Shown here: in pieces, positions 43,265 through 53,982 of the stretch | Numbering within the stretch: the stretch's first letter is position 1 | Layout of the letters: every line of letters begins with the position of its first letter | Source of the DNA: Ignavibacteria bacterium | GTDB lineage: Bacteria > Bacteroidota > Ignavibacteria > Kapaibacteriales > UBA961 | Assembly: GCA_016720145.1 (NCBI GenBank) | Contig: JADJXV010000007.1 | Span: 62,001-126,000 of the forward strand | DNA: 64,000 nt | Direction of reading: 5' to 3' | Notes under the pieces: model-generated | Database searches by the model: none | What the model was told of the DNA's origin: nothing | The model's input: only the letters and a program-made list of their open reading frames with translations | Translations under genes and position numbers: made by a program

Positions 43265-46200
43265 TTACTTCACAAGTATCATTTGCTTTGCTGTCACAAG
43301 TGTACCTACTTCTAATCGATACATATACATTTCACTTCCGAGGTTGGATGCATCATCTCTTGTGAATGTTGCAGTATGATTACCGGCGTCCTGCATTTCA
43401 CTCACGAGTGTTGCCACTTCTCTACCGAGCATTGTAAATACTTTGAGGGTAACGACATCCGGCTTATCAATAGAATACTGAATCGTCGTCGAAGTGCTGA
43501 ATGGATTCGGATAATTATCCGAAAGAGAGGATTGATTGCCGGCAATCGGACTCATCACCCCAAGCGGACTAAATCGTAAATCAGTCGAAAGTACAGGAGT
43601 CAGCTGATATCCACACACCAAATTAGCAGTTGCCTGACCGAGAACTCCTTCGAACGTAGCGAGCTTACTGTAAAACGGCATACCACCCATGCGTGTGTTT
43701 GTGTTCTTACCAATACGAATGACAACCGTATTTGTCTTGTCTGATATGTCAGTATTTTGATAAATTTTTGGAGTTTGGAATACAACATCGCTATCCGAAT
43801 CAACGGTTAGATTATTGACTCTGATCATGCAGCTTTCGTACTGTTCGCCTGTGAGTGCAACTTGTACTAATGAAAGTACTGCAGATGCAGGCAGAGGATT
43901 AGCTCTTGACAATCGGAGAAAACCTACTAAGTCAGTTGTATTAATTACTTTAAGGAAGTCGTGTTCAGAAATGCGACCTTCGATTCGTACTTTATCACCC
44001 ATTGCTATTTCAGCATTTTGGACATTCGAGTGGAATTGACCTGACACTTGGAAGAGTGTGAGTCCGCCGGTAGCATCTTGAATTCGCGTATAATCACCCA
44101 TTGTTCGAGTTACAACTCCTTCGACAATAACGAGAGTACCAATTGGCAAATCGCGTGCTGCTCGTATGGTATTGACACCTATCGTATCGATGCCTGTTCC
44201 GGTTACGGTGATTATGCTATTGCCTACATTATGGTCGAAGTCTATATTAGCACTTACTTTACCTTGGACTTGTGGGGCAAAAGTAATAAAAAACTCTTGT
44301 GAAGCATTCGGAACAATCGTTCCGATGATTGGTGTAATTGAATAGAACGGAGAACTTGAAGCGATATCTGATATAATCAAATCACTCACACCGGTGTTGG
44401 TCACATAGACGCTGAGCTGTTTTGTAGTTTTTACCCGAACATTTCCGAAATCGAGGTTCGATCTATTCACCGTGAACTTCGGAGAAAGGTCACTTCCTGA
44501 ACTATTACCCGCTAAATAGAGAGTATCTCTTGGGTTAGTTGCATTATGATGAAATGCTATATAGCCATTCTGCACGCTCATTGACAGAGGAGAGAAGTTC
44601 ACATAAAACTTACGAGATGTGCCTGCCTCGACCACACCTGTACCAAGATCTATCGTATAAAATTTATTACTTGACTTCGCGCTCAAGATGATAAGATTGG
44701 CAGTACCTGAATTAGTGACTACGATGCTATCTTTCTTGGTCGTGCCACTGACGACACTACCAAATACGAGGCTGAGAGGGTTAACGGAAAATGATGCAAA
44801 GACTGGATTACCAATTCCGGTACCGGTCACGTGTATTGAGTCTTTGGTAGTAGTAGAATTGACATTAAAACGAATCCAACCGTCTTGAATTCCTGATACT
44901 AACGGTGTAAAGGTAACATTGAATATCCTCGAAGCACCCGGAGCAATCGTTGCATTGAGTGCTGTAAGTGTAAACGTAGTATTCGTGGATACAAAGCTTG
45001 AAATAATCAAATCCGCAGTGCCTGAATTAGTCACGGTAACTGTTTCTGTTTTGGTTGTTCCATTGACGACATCTCCAAAGTTTACTTCCATCGGAGTGAC
45101 GGCAAATTTTGATGAAATGCCCGTTCCACTCACAGTGATAGTATCTTTCGGATTCGCAGCATTATGCGTAAATACAATACTACCTGTTAGCAAGCCATCG
45201 GCTAAAGGTGCATACGTGAAGTAATATTTCAGCGTACCGCCGGGAATAATTGTTGCATTCGTTGGGGTTACGGCAAAGACTACATTACTACTCGTCACAC
45301 TTGTGATCAGTAAATTTGATGTTCCGGTATTCGAGATTATGACTGAATCCGTCTTTTGTATTCCTTTACGTACATTTCCGAAATTCACAGAACTTACATT
45401 CGCTAAAAACTTTGGTGCGAGTCCATTTCCACTGACCGATACAGTATCTTTTGGCTTGATTGCATTATGATTGAATATCAACTTACCCGCTTGAGCGCCG
45501 TCGGTTAATGGCGAATAGAGGATGTAAAATTTCATCGACGCGCCCGGTGCAATTGTTCCCGTAGCAGGAGTTACCGCAAAATATGAATTCGAGCTGGTGA
45601 TGCTTGTCACGACGAGATTCGCAGAGCCGGAATTTGAAACAGTCACCGAGTCTTTTTTATTCAATCCGCTCACGACACTTCCGAAATTAATAGTAGAAGG
45701 TGTGACTGTTGCAATCGGCGAATTCCCGTTTCCATTGACTGCAATAGTATCCCTTGGCTTGGCAGCATTATGCGAAAATATAATATTGGAGGTTTGATAC
45801 CCATTGGACAGAGGCGAATAGGTGATCATAAATTGTTTTGTGCCGCCGGGTGTAATTGTACCACTAGTAGTATTGACGGAAAACACTGAGTTTGAACTCG
45901 TTACATTCGTGATGACCAAGTCTGCACCACCTGTATTAGTCACAATAACCGTATCAATTTTACTTGTAAAGTTCGCTACGTTGCCATAGGTAACTTGATA
46001 ATGATTTGCAGAAAAAATTGGTGAAGCGGTAGAAGTTGCCCTGACGGTAGTAACGCCTGATGCCATCGTCACCGCAGCCGAAAAAGCAAGTGCACGCCCG
46101 TCCATTGAAGCGCCTGTACCAAATGATATAGACTGATCAGCCAAAATTGTTCCCTTGAATACTGAATAAGTACCTAAGGTCGCTGATGTACCTACCTGCC

Positions 46201-46804
46201 AAAAAATATTGGATGCCTGTGCTCCACCTGCGAGTATAATTTTAATACCGCTGCCGAGGTTGAGCGAACTCCCAATCTGAAATATCCAGACGTCCGTTGC
46301 ATTGCCGGTGAGCGTCACATCTGCTCCGGTGATATTTGCTGCGCCGGTGAATTTGTAGAGTCCGGGTGCGAGATTTAAGCCACCAATATTGCTACCGCCG
46401 GGATTAAGAAATGCACCTGTTGGTACGGGAGTTCTATTGGCTGCTTCGGTGTAAGCTGTTGTCAAATCACTCTTTGCTGTTTGTAATAATGTAGAATTTA
46501 TCACCGAACCTGACGGACCGGAAGCATCGACGACATACAAAGTGCCGACTACATTCGAACCGTCAAAACCTGTAATATAGCTCCCTGCAGCCGGGCTGAG
46601 ACCCACATTTCCGGTGATTGTTACCGGTGGTACTCCTGTGACGGTCGAGCCGGCAAGGATCACAAAATTACTGAGAGAAAGTAGATTCAAAGGTGCTATT
46701 CCTGCCACCATCGTTGTCGTCATCATCGCTGCGAGGAGTATCACTCCAAGCATCCGAGCGAATTTGTCATACATAGTGTTTATGTATTTATTAGAAATTT
46801 TCAT
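43265..46804 (-). CDS. DUF3494 ice-binding-type adhesin with six ASH repeats and T9SS sorting domain
   Basis: 1179 residues. A signal peptide (to about VAG35), then a DUF3494 ice-binding-like beta-helix at about 38-245 (LNLLSLSNFVILAGSTVTGV, GNVGLSPAAGSYITGFDGSN, PGLYKFTGAANITGADVTLT, VWIFQIGSSLNLGSG). Six choice-of-anchor-D repeats of about 100 residues (255-860; NFGNVRKGIQKTDSVIISNT type) follow, then an OB-fold-like domain (865-1080; LPIGTLVIVEGVVTRTMGDY, TRIQDATGGLTLFQ) and a T9SS domain (NYPNPFSTSTTIQYSI ... TAKQMILVK). DUF3494 proteins bind ice or act as adhesins; the ASH stalk would hold the head away from the cell. The start is conserved with the tandem paralogue. Confidence 0.9.
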   Translation of the reverse strand: MKISNKYINTMYDKFARMLGVILLAAMMTTTMVAGIAPLNLLSLSNFVILAGSTVTGVPPVTITGNVGLSPAAGSYITGFDGSNVVGTLYVVDASGPSGSVINSTLLQTAKSDLTTAYTEAANRTPVPTGAFLNPGGSNIGGLNLAPGLYKFTGAANITGADVTLTGNATDVWIFQIGSSLNLGSGIKIILAGGAQASNIFWQVGTSATLGTYSVFKGTILADQSISFGTGASMDGRALAFSAAVTMASGVTTVRATSTASPIFSANHYQVTYGNVANFTSKIDTVIVTNTGGADLVITNVTSSNSVFSVNTTSGTITPGGTKQFMITYSPLSNGYQTSNIIFSHNAAKPRDTIAVNGNGNSPIATVTPSTINFGSVVSGLNKKDSVTVSNSGSANLVVTSITSSNSYFAVTPATGTIAPGASMKFYILYSPLTDGAQAGKLIFNHNAIKPKDTVSVSGNGLAPKFLANVSSVNFGNVRKGIQKTDSVIISNTGTSNLLITSVTSSNVVFAVTPTNATIIPGGTLKYYFTYAPLADGLLTGSIVFTHNAANPKDTITVSGTGISSKFAVTPMEVNFGDVVNGTTKTETVTVTNSGTADLIISSFVSTNTTFTLTALNATIAPGASRIFNVTFTPLVSGIQDGWIRFNVNSTTTKDSIHVTGTGIGNPVFASFSVNPLSLVFGSVVSGTTKKDSIVVTNSGTANLIILSAKSSNKFYTIDLGTGVVEAGTSRKFYVNFSPLSMSVQNGYIAFHHNATNPRDTLYLAGNSSGSDLSPKFTVNRSNLDFGNVRVKTTKQLSVYVTNTGVSDLIISDIASSSPFYSITPIIGTIVPNASQEFFITFAPQVQGKVSANIDFDHNVGNSIITVTGTGIDTIGVNTIRAARDLPIGTLVIVEGVVTRTMGDYTRIQDATGGLTLFQVSGQFHSNVQNAEIAMGDKVRIEGRISEHDFLKVINTTDLVGFLRLSRANPLPASAVLSLVQVALTGEQYESCMIRVNNLTVDSDSDVVFQTPKIYQNTDISDKTNTVVIRIGKNTNTRMGGMPFYSKLATFEGVLGQATANLVCGYQLTPVLSTDLRFSPLGVMSPIAGNQSSLSDNYPNPFSTSTTIQYSIDKPDVVTLKVFTMLGREVATLVSEMQDAGNHTATFTRDDASNLGSEMYMYRLEVGTLVTAKQMILVK

Positions 46805-46892
46805 TGTATAAACCTTTTATTTGCTGATGTAGTACTGCTTTCTTTCTGAAAGTTCAGTTTATTCGAAGTCGGTGTAAATGAAGTCAGATTAT

Positions 46893-46957
46893 GTTAACCG
46901 CAATGTTCGCAGAGATGAGATCTTCTGAGTACTGTCTTTGCGAACGTTGCGGTTAAT
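46893..46957. repeat. Imperfect inverted repeat between the twin adhesin genes
   Basis: GTTAACCGCAATGTTCGCAG faces TGCGAACGTTGCGGTTAA across about 25 bp, giving a long stem. It lies upstream of the 46804 gene start, in the 281-bp gap. The remaining part of the gap contains a weaker hairpin (ACTTACGGA / TCCGTAAGT) near 46995-47072. Confidence 0.65.
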
Positions 46958-47085
46958 GCATTTGTTGATTTATTCGAGTAGTAGATTAAAAAAGACTTAC
47001 GGAACGGAATGTAATGTAAAGTGAAAACGCCGAAATTTTCATAATACTATCCACATCAGCCATTCCGTAAGTTTTTATTTTATAA

Positions 47086-50000
47086 TTACTTCACGAGTAT
47101 CATTTGTTTGGTTGAGGAATAGGATCCCACGTCCAAACGGTAGTAATATACTTCGCTGCCGAGGAGAGGAGAGCTGCTGTTGGCTGTGAAAGTCACCGTA
47201 TGCATTCCTGCATTTTGAAACTCATTCACCAAGGTCGCCACTTCTTTGCCGAGCAACGTAAATACTTTGAGATTAACCATATCCGATGTGCCAATGCTAT
47301 ACTGTATCGTCGTCGAAGCATTGAATGGATTCGGATAATTGCTAGAGAGCGAATAGTCGTTTCCGGTCTGTTGATTGAATATACCTGTTGGCGCAAAACG
47401 TAAGTCGGTCGGAAGGACCGGAGTCAATTGATAGCCGCATGTAATACAGCTACTTGACTGACTAAGGACACCTTCAAAGGTAACGGGAGTTTCGTATATG
47501 TTCATTCCGTCCAAGTACGTATCAGCAGTCACACCGATTCGAATGACCACAGTATTTGCCTTGTCGGAATTATCAGTCACCTGATATGTCTTTGACTCTT
47601 GGAACGTAAGGTCACCATCTGAAGTCATATTCATATTATCTATTTTGATCAAACAGCTTTCATACTGTTCACCACGGAGGGCGATATCAGCAAGTGTCAC
47701 TTTGAATGGAGTAGGTAATGGATTCGTACGTGACAAGATTGAGTGACTTGTTAAATTACTACTCGTTATAATCTTCAGATTATCCATCTCGGTAATTTTA
47801 CCTGCTACACGTAGTTTATCACCCATACTTACTTCAGGAGCAAGAGCTTGCAAACCGAATTCACCTGTTTCATGGAAGAGAGTCAGTCCACCGGTCGCAT
47901 CTTGAATTCTGGTATAGCTGCCTAAAGTTCGCGTTACAACTCCTTCTGTTATAAAACTCGTACCGATAGGCAAATCACGTGCTTCTTTAATAGTAATCAC
48001 ACGCATCGAATCGACACCGTTTCCGGTTACATTGAGGATGCTTGATCCACCGTTATGAACGAAGGTAATCGTTGATGTTACACGACCTACTACTGTCGGC
48101 GAGAAGGTCACAAAGTATTCCTGAGAAGCACCTTGAAGTATTGTTCCTGTAGCAGGAGTCACTGTATAATGACTATCACCCGACACAATACTCGTGATGA
48201 CCAAGTCACCGGTACCGGTGTTTGATATCATCACACTTAATTGCTTTGATGTAGTAATTACCACATTGCCGAAGTCAAGACTTTGTGAGGCAAATGTCAA
48301 TTTCGGCGACACTCCTACACCTCTAAGCGATATAATCGCAGGAGAATTAAGTCCATTATGTGTAATGGACATATTACCAGTTTGCAAGCCATCGACTATC
48401 GGGGAGAATGTCACATTATACTGTTGACTCATACCCGATGAGAGGGTTGTTCCTGATGGAGTGAAGGTAAACACACCATTTGAACTCGTTATATTGCTTA
48501 TAGTTAAATCACCCAAGCCCGTATTGGTAATAGTCACCGGCAGTACTTTAGTAGTGCCTGTGCGTACATTCCCAAAATCGAGATTTTGTGTACTGATTGA
48601 AATCGATGAAAGTACTCCAGTACCTGTCACTGCAATTACATCCGTTGCATTTGATGCATTGTGATTAAAGGTAATACTGCCGGTATGGAATCCGGTCGAA
48701 AGTGGAGCGAATGTGACGGAGAATGTTTGAGAAGAGCCCGGTGCGATTGTTCCAATTGCAGGGGAAATACTAAACTGTGCATTCGTACTCGACACGCCGT
48801 TGATCACGAGGTCTGACGTACCGGCATTGGTCACTATGACGGTCATTACTTTGCTCACACCTACGCCAACATTACCAAAATCAAGACGTTGCGTATTAGC
48901 TACAAACATTGGCGATACACCTGTGCCTGTCACAGCAATCATGTCGATTGCGTTCGTTGCGTTATGATTAAAGATAATCATACCCGATTGCGATCCGTTC
49001 GCCACGGGAGAGAACGTGACAAAGAATTGCTGAGTTGCTCCCGGAGCAATTGTCCCTGAATTCGGTGAAACACTAAATACACCATTATTACTCGACACAC
49101 CACTGATGATCAGATTATCTGTACCGGTATTGGTCACTGTAATCGAACGTACACTCGATGTAAAATTTCTCACATTGCCGAAGTCGAGAGATTGTACATT
49201 CGAGCTGAACTGAGGGGAAATTCCAGTACCAATCACTATAATCGTATCTAATGGCTTCGCACCATCGTGCGTAAAGATAATAGTACCTGTTCTCAGGCCA
49301 TCAGCTTGCGGCGAGAAGGAAAGGTAGAATTTCTGTGAAGCACCCGGAGCAATGATTCCTAAAGTAGGTGTAGCTGTAAATACTACATTCGAACTCGTTA
49401 CACCGCTTATAATTAGATTCGTTGTGCCGGTGTTGGTAATTGTCACAGAGTCCATTTTGCTTGTGCCTGTACGGACATTTCCAAAGTTCACTATAAGAGC
49501 GCTTGCAGAGAACATCGGCGATACACCAACTCCTGTGAGTGTGACTGTATCTTTTGGCTTCGCTGCGTCATGATTAAACACTAATAAACTATTCTGCATA
49601 CCATCTGTTAACGGCGAGAAAGTCACATAGAATTTCATCGAAGCGCCCGGAGCGATTGTACTTGTAGCAGATGGAGTGACTGTATATCGTGGATTCGTAC
49701 TCGTGACACTGCTAATAACTAGACTTGTTGTACCGCTATTGGTCACAGTGACGGAGTCCATTTTGGTTGTGCCATTTCTGACATTTCCAAAATTCAAACT
49801 CTGTGGATTCACGGTAAATAATGGAGATACTCCCGTACCTGACACTGTAATCGTGTCTTTAGTTTTGTCAGCATCTCCTGTAAAGATTATCAATCCTGAC
49901 TGAGCGCCATCAACCAAAGGCGAGAACGAAAGGTAGAATTTCTGTGAGGCACCGGGCGCAAGTGAGCCGGTAGTAGGAGTGACTGCGAAACGACCGTTCG

Positions 50001-52725
50001 TACTTGTTACATTACTTATAGTTAGAGTAGAAGTACCAGTGTTGGTAATTACCACTGAGTCCTGCTTGGTTGTACCATTGCGGACATTTCCGAAGCTCAC
50101 ACTTTGTACACTTTTCGCAAGTACCGGTGATACACCCGTTCCTGTGACACTAATCGTATCTCGAGGAATAAGCGCGTTGTGATTAAAGATAATTAGTCCT
50201 GTTTTCACACCATCGGTAAGTGGAGCAAATGTCACATAGAATTTTTGTGACATACCTTGGGTAATTGTTCCTGTAGCAGGAGTTACCATAAATAGTCCAT
50301 TCGTACTTGTGATACTGCTTATTACCAGATCCGAGGTTCCGGTATTCGATACCGTGACCGAATCCATTTTCGTCGTTCCATTGCGTACATTCCCGAAATT
50401 CAAATTCACGACATTTGCAGTAAATTTTGGTGATACACCTGTACCACTGAGAGAAATTGAGTCTTTTGGATTGAGTGCATTATGATTGAAATAGACAAAT
50501 CCCGACTGCGAGCCATCTGCAATTGGAGCGAATGTCACATAATACTTCTGTGATCCACCGGGGGTAATTGTTCCCGTAGTCGGTGTCACAGTATAGCGTG
50601 CATTCGATGTCGTCACACTGCTGATGATGAGGTCAGATGTACCTGTATTGGTAATCGTAACCGAGTCGAGCTTGGTCGTACCATTTCTCACATTGCCGAA
50701 ATTCAGACCTGCAAGGCCTGCACTGAAGAGAGGCGACACACCAGAACCTGATACAGAATAGATACTTGAAGGGATTTTTGCATTATGGTTAAATGTAAAC
50801 GTACCTACTTGAAATCCATCGACCAACGGTGCGAACGTGATATAATACTTCTGAGATGATCCCGGAGTAAGTGTTCCCGAAGTCGGTGTAATTGTAAATC
50901 GTGTATTCGAACCTGTAACGCTTGTAATCACCAAATTGGATGTTCCGGTATTGGTCACCGTGATAGAATCCATCTTGGTAGTCAGATTACGAACATTGCC
51001 GAAATCAAGTGAGACGGGAGCTGCCGTGAAGAACGGAGAAACTCCTGAGCCACTTACCATGATTGTATCTTTTGGCTTAGCGGCATTATGATTAAACACC
51101 ACCGTCGCTGTTTGCGCGCCATCGACTAAAGGAGCGAATATAAAGTAATACTTGAGTGTAGCACCCGGAGCAATTGTGCCTGTGGTCGGCGTGACCGTAA
51201 AGAGCATATTCGAGCTAACGACACTTGTAATTCTGAGCGTGTCTGTACCGGTATTCGTCACGGTTACGGAGTCTCTTTTCGTACTATCATTGCGTACATT
51301 ACCGAAATTCAAAGTAGTTGGCACAGCAGAGAAGAATGGAGAAACACCTGTTCCCGACACATTAATCGTATCTTTTGGCTTGGCAGCATTGTGACTGAAA
51401 ATGATTCTTCCTGATTGAGCACCATCGGCAAGCGGAGCGTAGGTGATATAAAATTTCCTCGTTCCGTTAGGTGTAAGAGTGTCGGTAGTAGGAGTGACGG
51501 TATATCGTGCATTTGTGCTCGTCACGCTTGTGATCATAAGATTCGCCGTGCCGGTATTGGTCACGGTAATCGAGTCAAGCTTCGTCTGATTATTCCGTAC
51601 ATTCCCAAAATTGATCGTATAAGTATTGGATGAAAATATGGGAGAAACTCCTGTACCGGTAGCAACTACCGTATCCCGAGGTTTGGATGCATTATGGACA
51701 AAAATTATATTGGCATTTTGATTGCCGTTTCCTGTAGGTGTATAAGTAATATAGAATTGTTTAACTGAGTCAGGCATAATAGTCGCCGATGTCGATGACA
51801 CGGTGAACTGTGTGTTTGAGCTTGTAACATTGGTAATCACTAGATTAGCACCACCGGTGTTTTTCACACGAATAGTGTCAATTTTGCTCGTAAAGTTAGC
51901 GACATTGCCAAAAGTCGCTGTTAATGAATCAGCCGAAAACACAGGGAATAGAAATGCACGTGTTGAAACCACAGCAGACCCCATCGTAACAGCTGCTGAA
52001 AATGCCAACAATCTACCATCGATTGCCGCACCGGTACCGAGTGAAATTGACTGGTCTGCAAGGATACTTCCCTTGAAGACAGAATATGTACCAAGTGTAG
52101 CAGATGTACCGACTTGCCAGAATATATTTGCTGCCTGAGCGCCACCGGCAAGGATGATTTTGATACCGCTGCCCATGTTGAGCGAACTCCCAATCTGAAA
52201 TATCCACACATCGGTTGCATTGCCGGTGAGTGTGAGGTCTGCGCCGGTAATATCTGCCGCGCCGGTGAATTTATAGAGTCCGGCAGCGAGATTCATGCCA
52301 CCCATGTTGCCTGCGCCCGGATTGAGAAATGTGCCTGTCGGCACCGGTGTTCGATTCGCTGCATCGTTATAAGCAGTTGTCAAATCACCCTTTGCGGTCG
52401 TTAATAGACCCGCGTCAATCGTTGAGCCGGAAGGTCCTGAAGCATCAACTACATATAAAATTCCATCCACATTTGACCCGTCGAAACCTATCACAAAGCT
52501 ACCGGCAGCAGGACTGAGTCCGATATTACCGGTTATGGATACAGGTGGAATACCTGTAATCGTCGAACCTGCGATGATCATAAAATTGTCAAGAGAAAGG
52601 AGATTGAGAGGCGGAATTCCGGCAAATGATGGCGTTGCTGCCATCATGATTGCTACAGAAAGCACACTCAATAAGCGAATGTACCGAGAGTACATACTCG
52701 CGACGAGTACGTTAAAAATTTTCAT
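47086..52725 (-). CDS. DUF3494 ice-binding-type adhesin with thirteen ASH repeats and T9SS sorting domain
   Basis: 1879 residues with the same architecture as its neighbour: signal peptide (to about SFA/GIPP), DUF3494 head (about 40-250; NFMIIAGSTITGIPPVSITG), then thirteen choice-of-anchor-D repeats of about 100 residues (LNFGNVRNGTTKMDSVTVTN ... FNHNALNPKDSISLSGTGVS), the OB-like domain (RDLPIGTSFITEGVVTRTLG) and a T9SS tail (NYPNPFNASTTIQYSI ... STKQMILVK). The difference of 700 residues equals seven extra repeats, so the pair differ almost only in stalk length. An unbroken reading frame over 5.6 kb argues for active selection. Confidence 0.9.
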   Translation of the reverse strand: MKIFNVLVASMYSRYIRLLSVLSVAIMMAATPSFAGIPPLNLLSLDNFMIIAGSTITGIPPVSITGNIGLSPAAGSFVIGFDGSNVDGILYVVDASGPSGSTIDAGLLTTAKGDLTTAYNDAANRTPVPTGTFLNPGAGNMGGMNLAAGLYKFTGAADITGADLTLTGNATDVWIFQIGSSLNMGSGIKIILAGGAQAANIFWQVGTSATLGTYSVFKGSILADQSISLGTGAAIDGRLLAFSAAVTMGSAVVSTRAFLFPVFSADSLTATFGNVANFTSKIDTIRVKNTGGANLVITNVTSSNTQFTVSSTSATIMPDSVKQFYITYTPTGNGNQNANIIFVHNASKPRDTVVATGTGVSPIFSSNTYTINFGNVRNNQTKLDSITVTNTGTANLMITSVTSTNARYTVTPTTDTLTPNGTRKFYITYAPLADGAQSGRIIFSHNAAKPKDTINVSGTGVSPFFSAVPTTLNFGNVRNDSTKRDSVTVTNTGTDTLRITSVVSSNMLFTVTPTTGTIAPGATLKYYFIFAPLVDGAQTATVVFNHNAAKPKDTIMVSGSGVSPFFTAAPVSLDFGNVRNLTTKMDSITVTNTGTSNLVITSVTGSNTRFTITPTSGTLTPGSSQKYYITFAPLVDGFQVGTFTFNHNAKIPSSIYSVSGSGVSPLFSAGLAGLNFGNVRNGTTKLDSVTITNTGTSDLIISSVTTSNARYTVTPTTGTITPGGSQKYYVTFAPIADGSQSGFVYFNHNALNPKDSISLSGTGVSPKFTANVVNLNFGNVRNGTTKMDSVTVSNTGTSDLVISSITSTNGLFMVTPATGTITQGMSQKFYVTFAPLTDGVKTGLIIFNHNALIPRDTISVTGTGVSPVLAKSVQSVSFGNVRNGTTKQDSVVITNTGTSTLTISNVTSTNGRFAVTPTTGSLAPGASQKFYLSFSPLVDGAQSGLIIFTGDADKTKDTITVSGTGVSPLFTVNPQSLNFGNVRNGTTKMDSVTVTNSGTTSLVISSVTSTNPRYTVTPSATSTIAPGASMKFYVTFSPLTDGMQNSLLVFNHDAAKPKDTVTLTGVGVSPMFSASALIVNFGNVRTGTSKMDSVTITNTGTTNLIISGVTSSNVVFTATPTLGIIAPGASQKFYLSFSPQADGLRTGTIIFTHDGAKPLDTIIVIGTGISPQFSSNVQSLDFGNVRNFTSSVRSITVTNTGTDNLIISGVSSNNGVFSVSPNSGTIAPGATQQFFVTFSPVANGSQSGMIIFNHNATNAIDMIAVTGTGVSPMFVANTQRLDFGNVGVGVSKVMTVIVTNAGTSDLVINGVSSTNAQFSISPAIGTIAPGSSQTFSVTFAPLSTGFHTGSITFNHNASNATDVIAVTGTGVLSSISISTQNLDFGNVRTGTTKVLPVTITNTGLGDLTISNITSSNGVFTFTPSGTTLSSGMSQQYNVTFSPIVDGLQTGNMSITHNGLNSPAIISLRGVGVSPKLTFASQSLDFGNVVITTSKQLSVMISNTGTGDLVITSIVSGDSHYTVTPATGTILQGASQEYFVTFSPTVVGRVTSTITFVHNGGSSILNVTGNGVDSMRVITIKEARDLPIGTSFITEGVVTRTLGSYTRIQDATGGLTLFHETGEFGLQALAPEVSMGDKLRVAGKITEMDNLKIITSSNLTSHSILSRTNPLPTPFKVTLADIALRGEQYESCLIKIDNMNMTSDGDLTFQESKTYQVTDNSDKANTVVIRIGVTADTYLDGMNIYETPVTFEGVLSQSSSCITCGYQLTPVLPTDLRFAPTGIFNQQTGNDYSLSSNYPNPFNASTTIQYSIGTSDMVNLKVFTLLGKEVATLVNEFQNAGMHTVTFTANSSSPLLGSEVYYYRLDVGSYSSTKQMILVK

Positions 52726-52737
52726 AGTAATTACCTG

Positions 52738-53550
52738 AAAGGATGATCGAATTCAAACTGCTCTCTTGATGAAAGTTCAGTTTTTGAGGTCGGATGAGGA
52801 TATGGAATGAACCATTATTGAGGATGTGCGCTATCTTTGAGTTATGCAAAGAGTTACACTTGAGTTTGAAGGGAGTAGCCGTTCGTTTGACAGGGGCTGT
52901 TTTACTCTGTATCCCTTTGTTTGTGCTGTTTTTCTATAGCACAAAATTAAGGCAAGAGTGTCCCGAGTATGTTACGTAACCTTAGGTATTACTTACATGA
53001 TTCACATGTGAGTTGTCTTCGTGGGGGCACTTGGTGAATGGCACGCTGATGACGCTGATTTTTATGATTGAAGAAAATGGATATAGTGGTGTATCGCTTG
53101 TGTGAGGTGTAGAATTTTGAGCCGGCGAATTGCATTCAATGATGTCAACTCAAGAATTCGGCATTTGCTTGATGCGTAGAGGCAAGCGCAGCATGACAAA
53201 CTGTTTACCTCACCCTGAGTTATCAAGTGGCTGCAGCCTGCCCCTATCAAAAAGCAATGACACAGACTATAATACGAACCCTAAGAACCCACACCCTCCC
53301 CTCTCCCAAGAGAGGGAACTAGTCAGAAAATCAATTACTTACAAACCAAAGTCCCCTCTCGGGAGGGGATTTAGGGGTGGGTTAAGCGCTGGATAAGATA
53401 AACAACCTTCTTCCAAAAGAAACCTATGTAATAATTGTGTCATTAACAGGGAGTCGTAGGGTTCAATTACATACCTATTTTTTCCTTAAGCTGACAGCAT
53501 TGGAATTGCATTCGCCCTTACAGTATGTCTATGATTATAGCCGCAAGTCT
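52738..53550. other. Intergenic region with dispersed repeats, no gene
   Basis: About 810 bp with no supportable ORF. It holds GCACGCTGATGACGCTGATT at 53041 onward (related to 35877), and two G/C-rich palindromic pieces at 53289-53318 (CCCTCCCCTCTCCCAAGAGA...) and 53351-53385 (CCCCTCTCGGGAGGGGATTT...), a common sort of dispersed intergenic element. A half copy of the GAATTGCATTCGCCC palindrome lies near 53500. Confidence 0.6.
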
Positions 53551-53982
53551 TTACATCCGTTCCATATACCAATTTAGTTCCTTTTCCATTTTCTTGTAGC
53601 GGAAGATGCTGGTAATGATTTTTTGCAAGCGAACGAATGCTGTCTCACTTTTGACTACATAGTCAAATGCTCGATGATGCATGCAATTTATTGCTACGTC
53701 AATTTTATCTTGAGATGACAGCATAATCACCGGAATATCAGGATTATATGCTTTAATCTTGTCTAAGGTTTCTATACCGTTCATAGCGAATTTGTCTATA
53801 CCATCGAGATGGTAATCGAGGATAATCACATCCGGAGATCGTGACAAATTCTCCATGCACTTCTCACCGGTCGGATAGGTCTCAATGACAAAATCAGCAT
53901 GCTCAAGAAATTCGATTTCTAGTAATTTTAAGAATACTGCATCATCATCGACAAGGAATATTTTAATCTTTTCTGTGTTCAT
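53551..53982 (-). CDS. Single-domain response regulator (CheY-like)
   Basis: 143 residues, one receiver domain: the acidic pocket VDDD (11-14), phospho-Asp56 in IILDYHLDG, Ser/Thr in LSSQD and the conserved Lys in DYVVKSE. A basic C-terminal helix (RYKKMEKELNWYME) extends past the fold. There is no output domain, so it acts through a partner, perhaps as a phosphate sink or relay for the hybrid kinase just upstream, with which it overlaps by four bases (ATGA). Confidence 0.93.
   Translation of the reverse strand: MNTEKIKIFLVDDDAVFLKLLEIEFLEHADFVIETYPTGEKCMENLSRSPDVIILDYHLDGIDKFAMNGIETLDKIKAYNPDIPVIMLSSQDKIDVAINCMHHRAFDYVVKSETAFVRLQKIITSIFRYKKMEKELNWYMERM

Noticed and set aside
52794..52979. 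61-residue hydrophobic plus-strand ORF
   Set aside because: The only support is a hydrophobic stretch; there is no start signal and it lies opposite the leader of the large adhesin.
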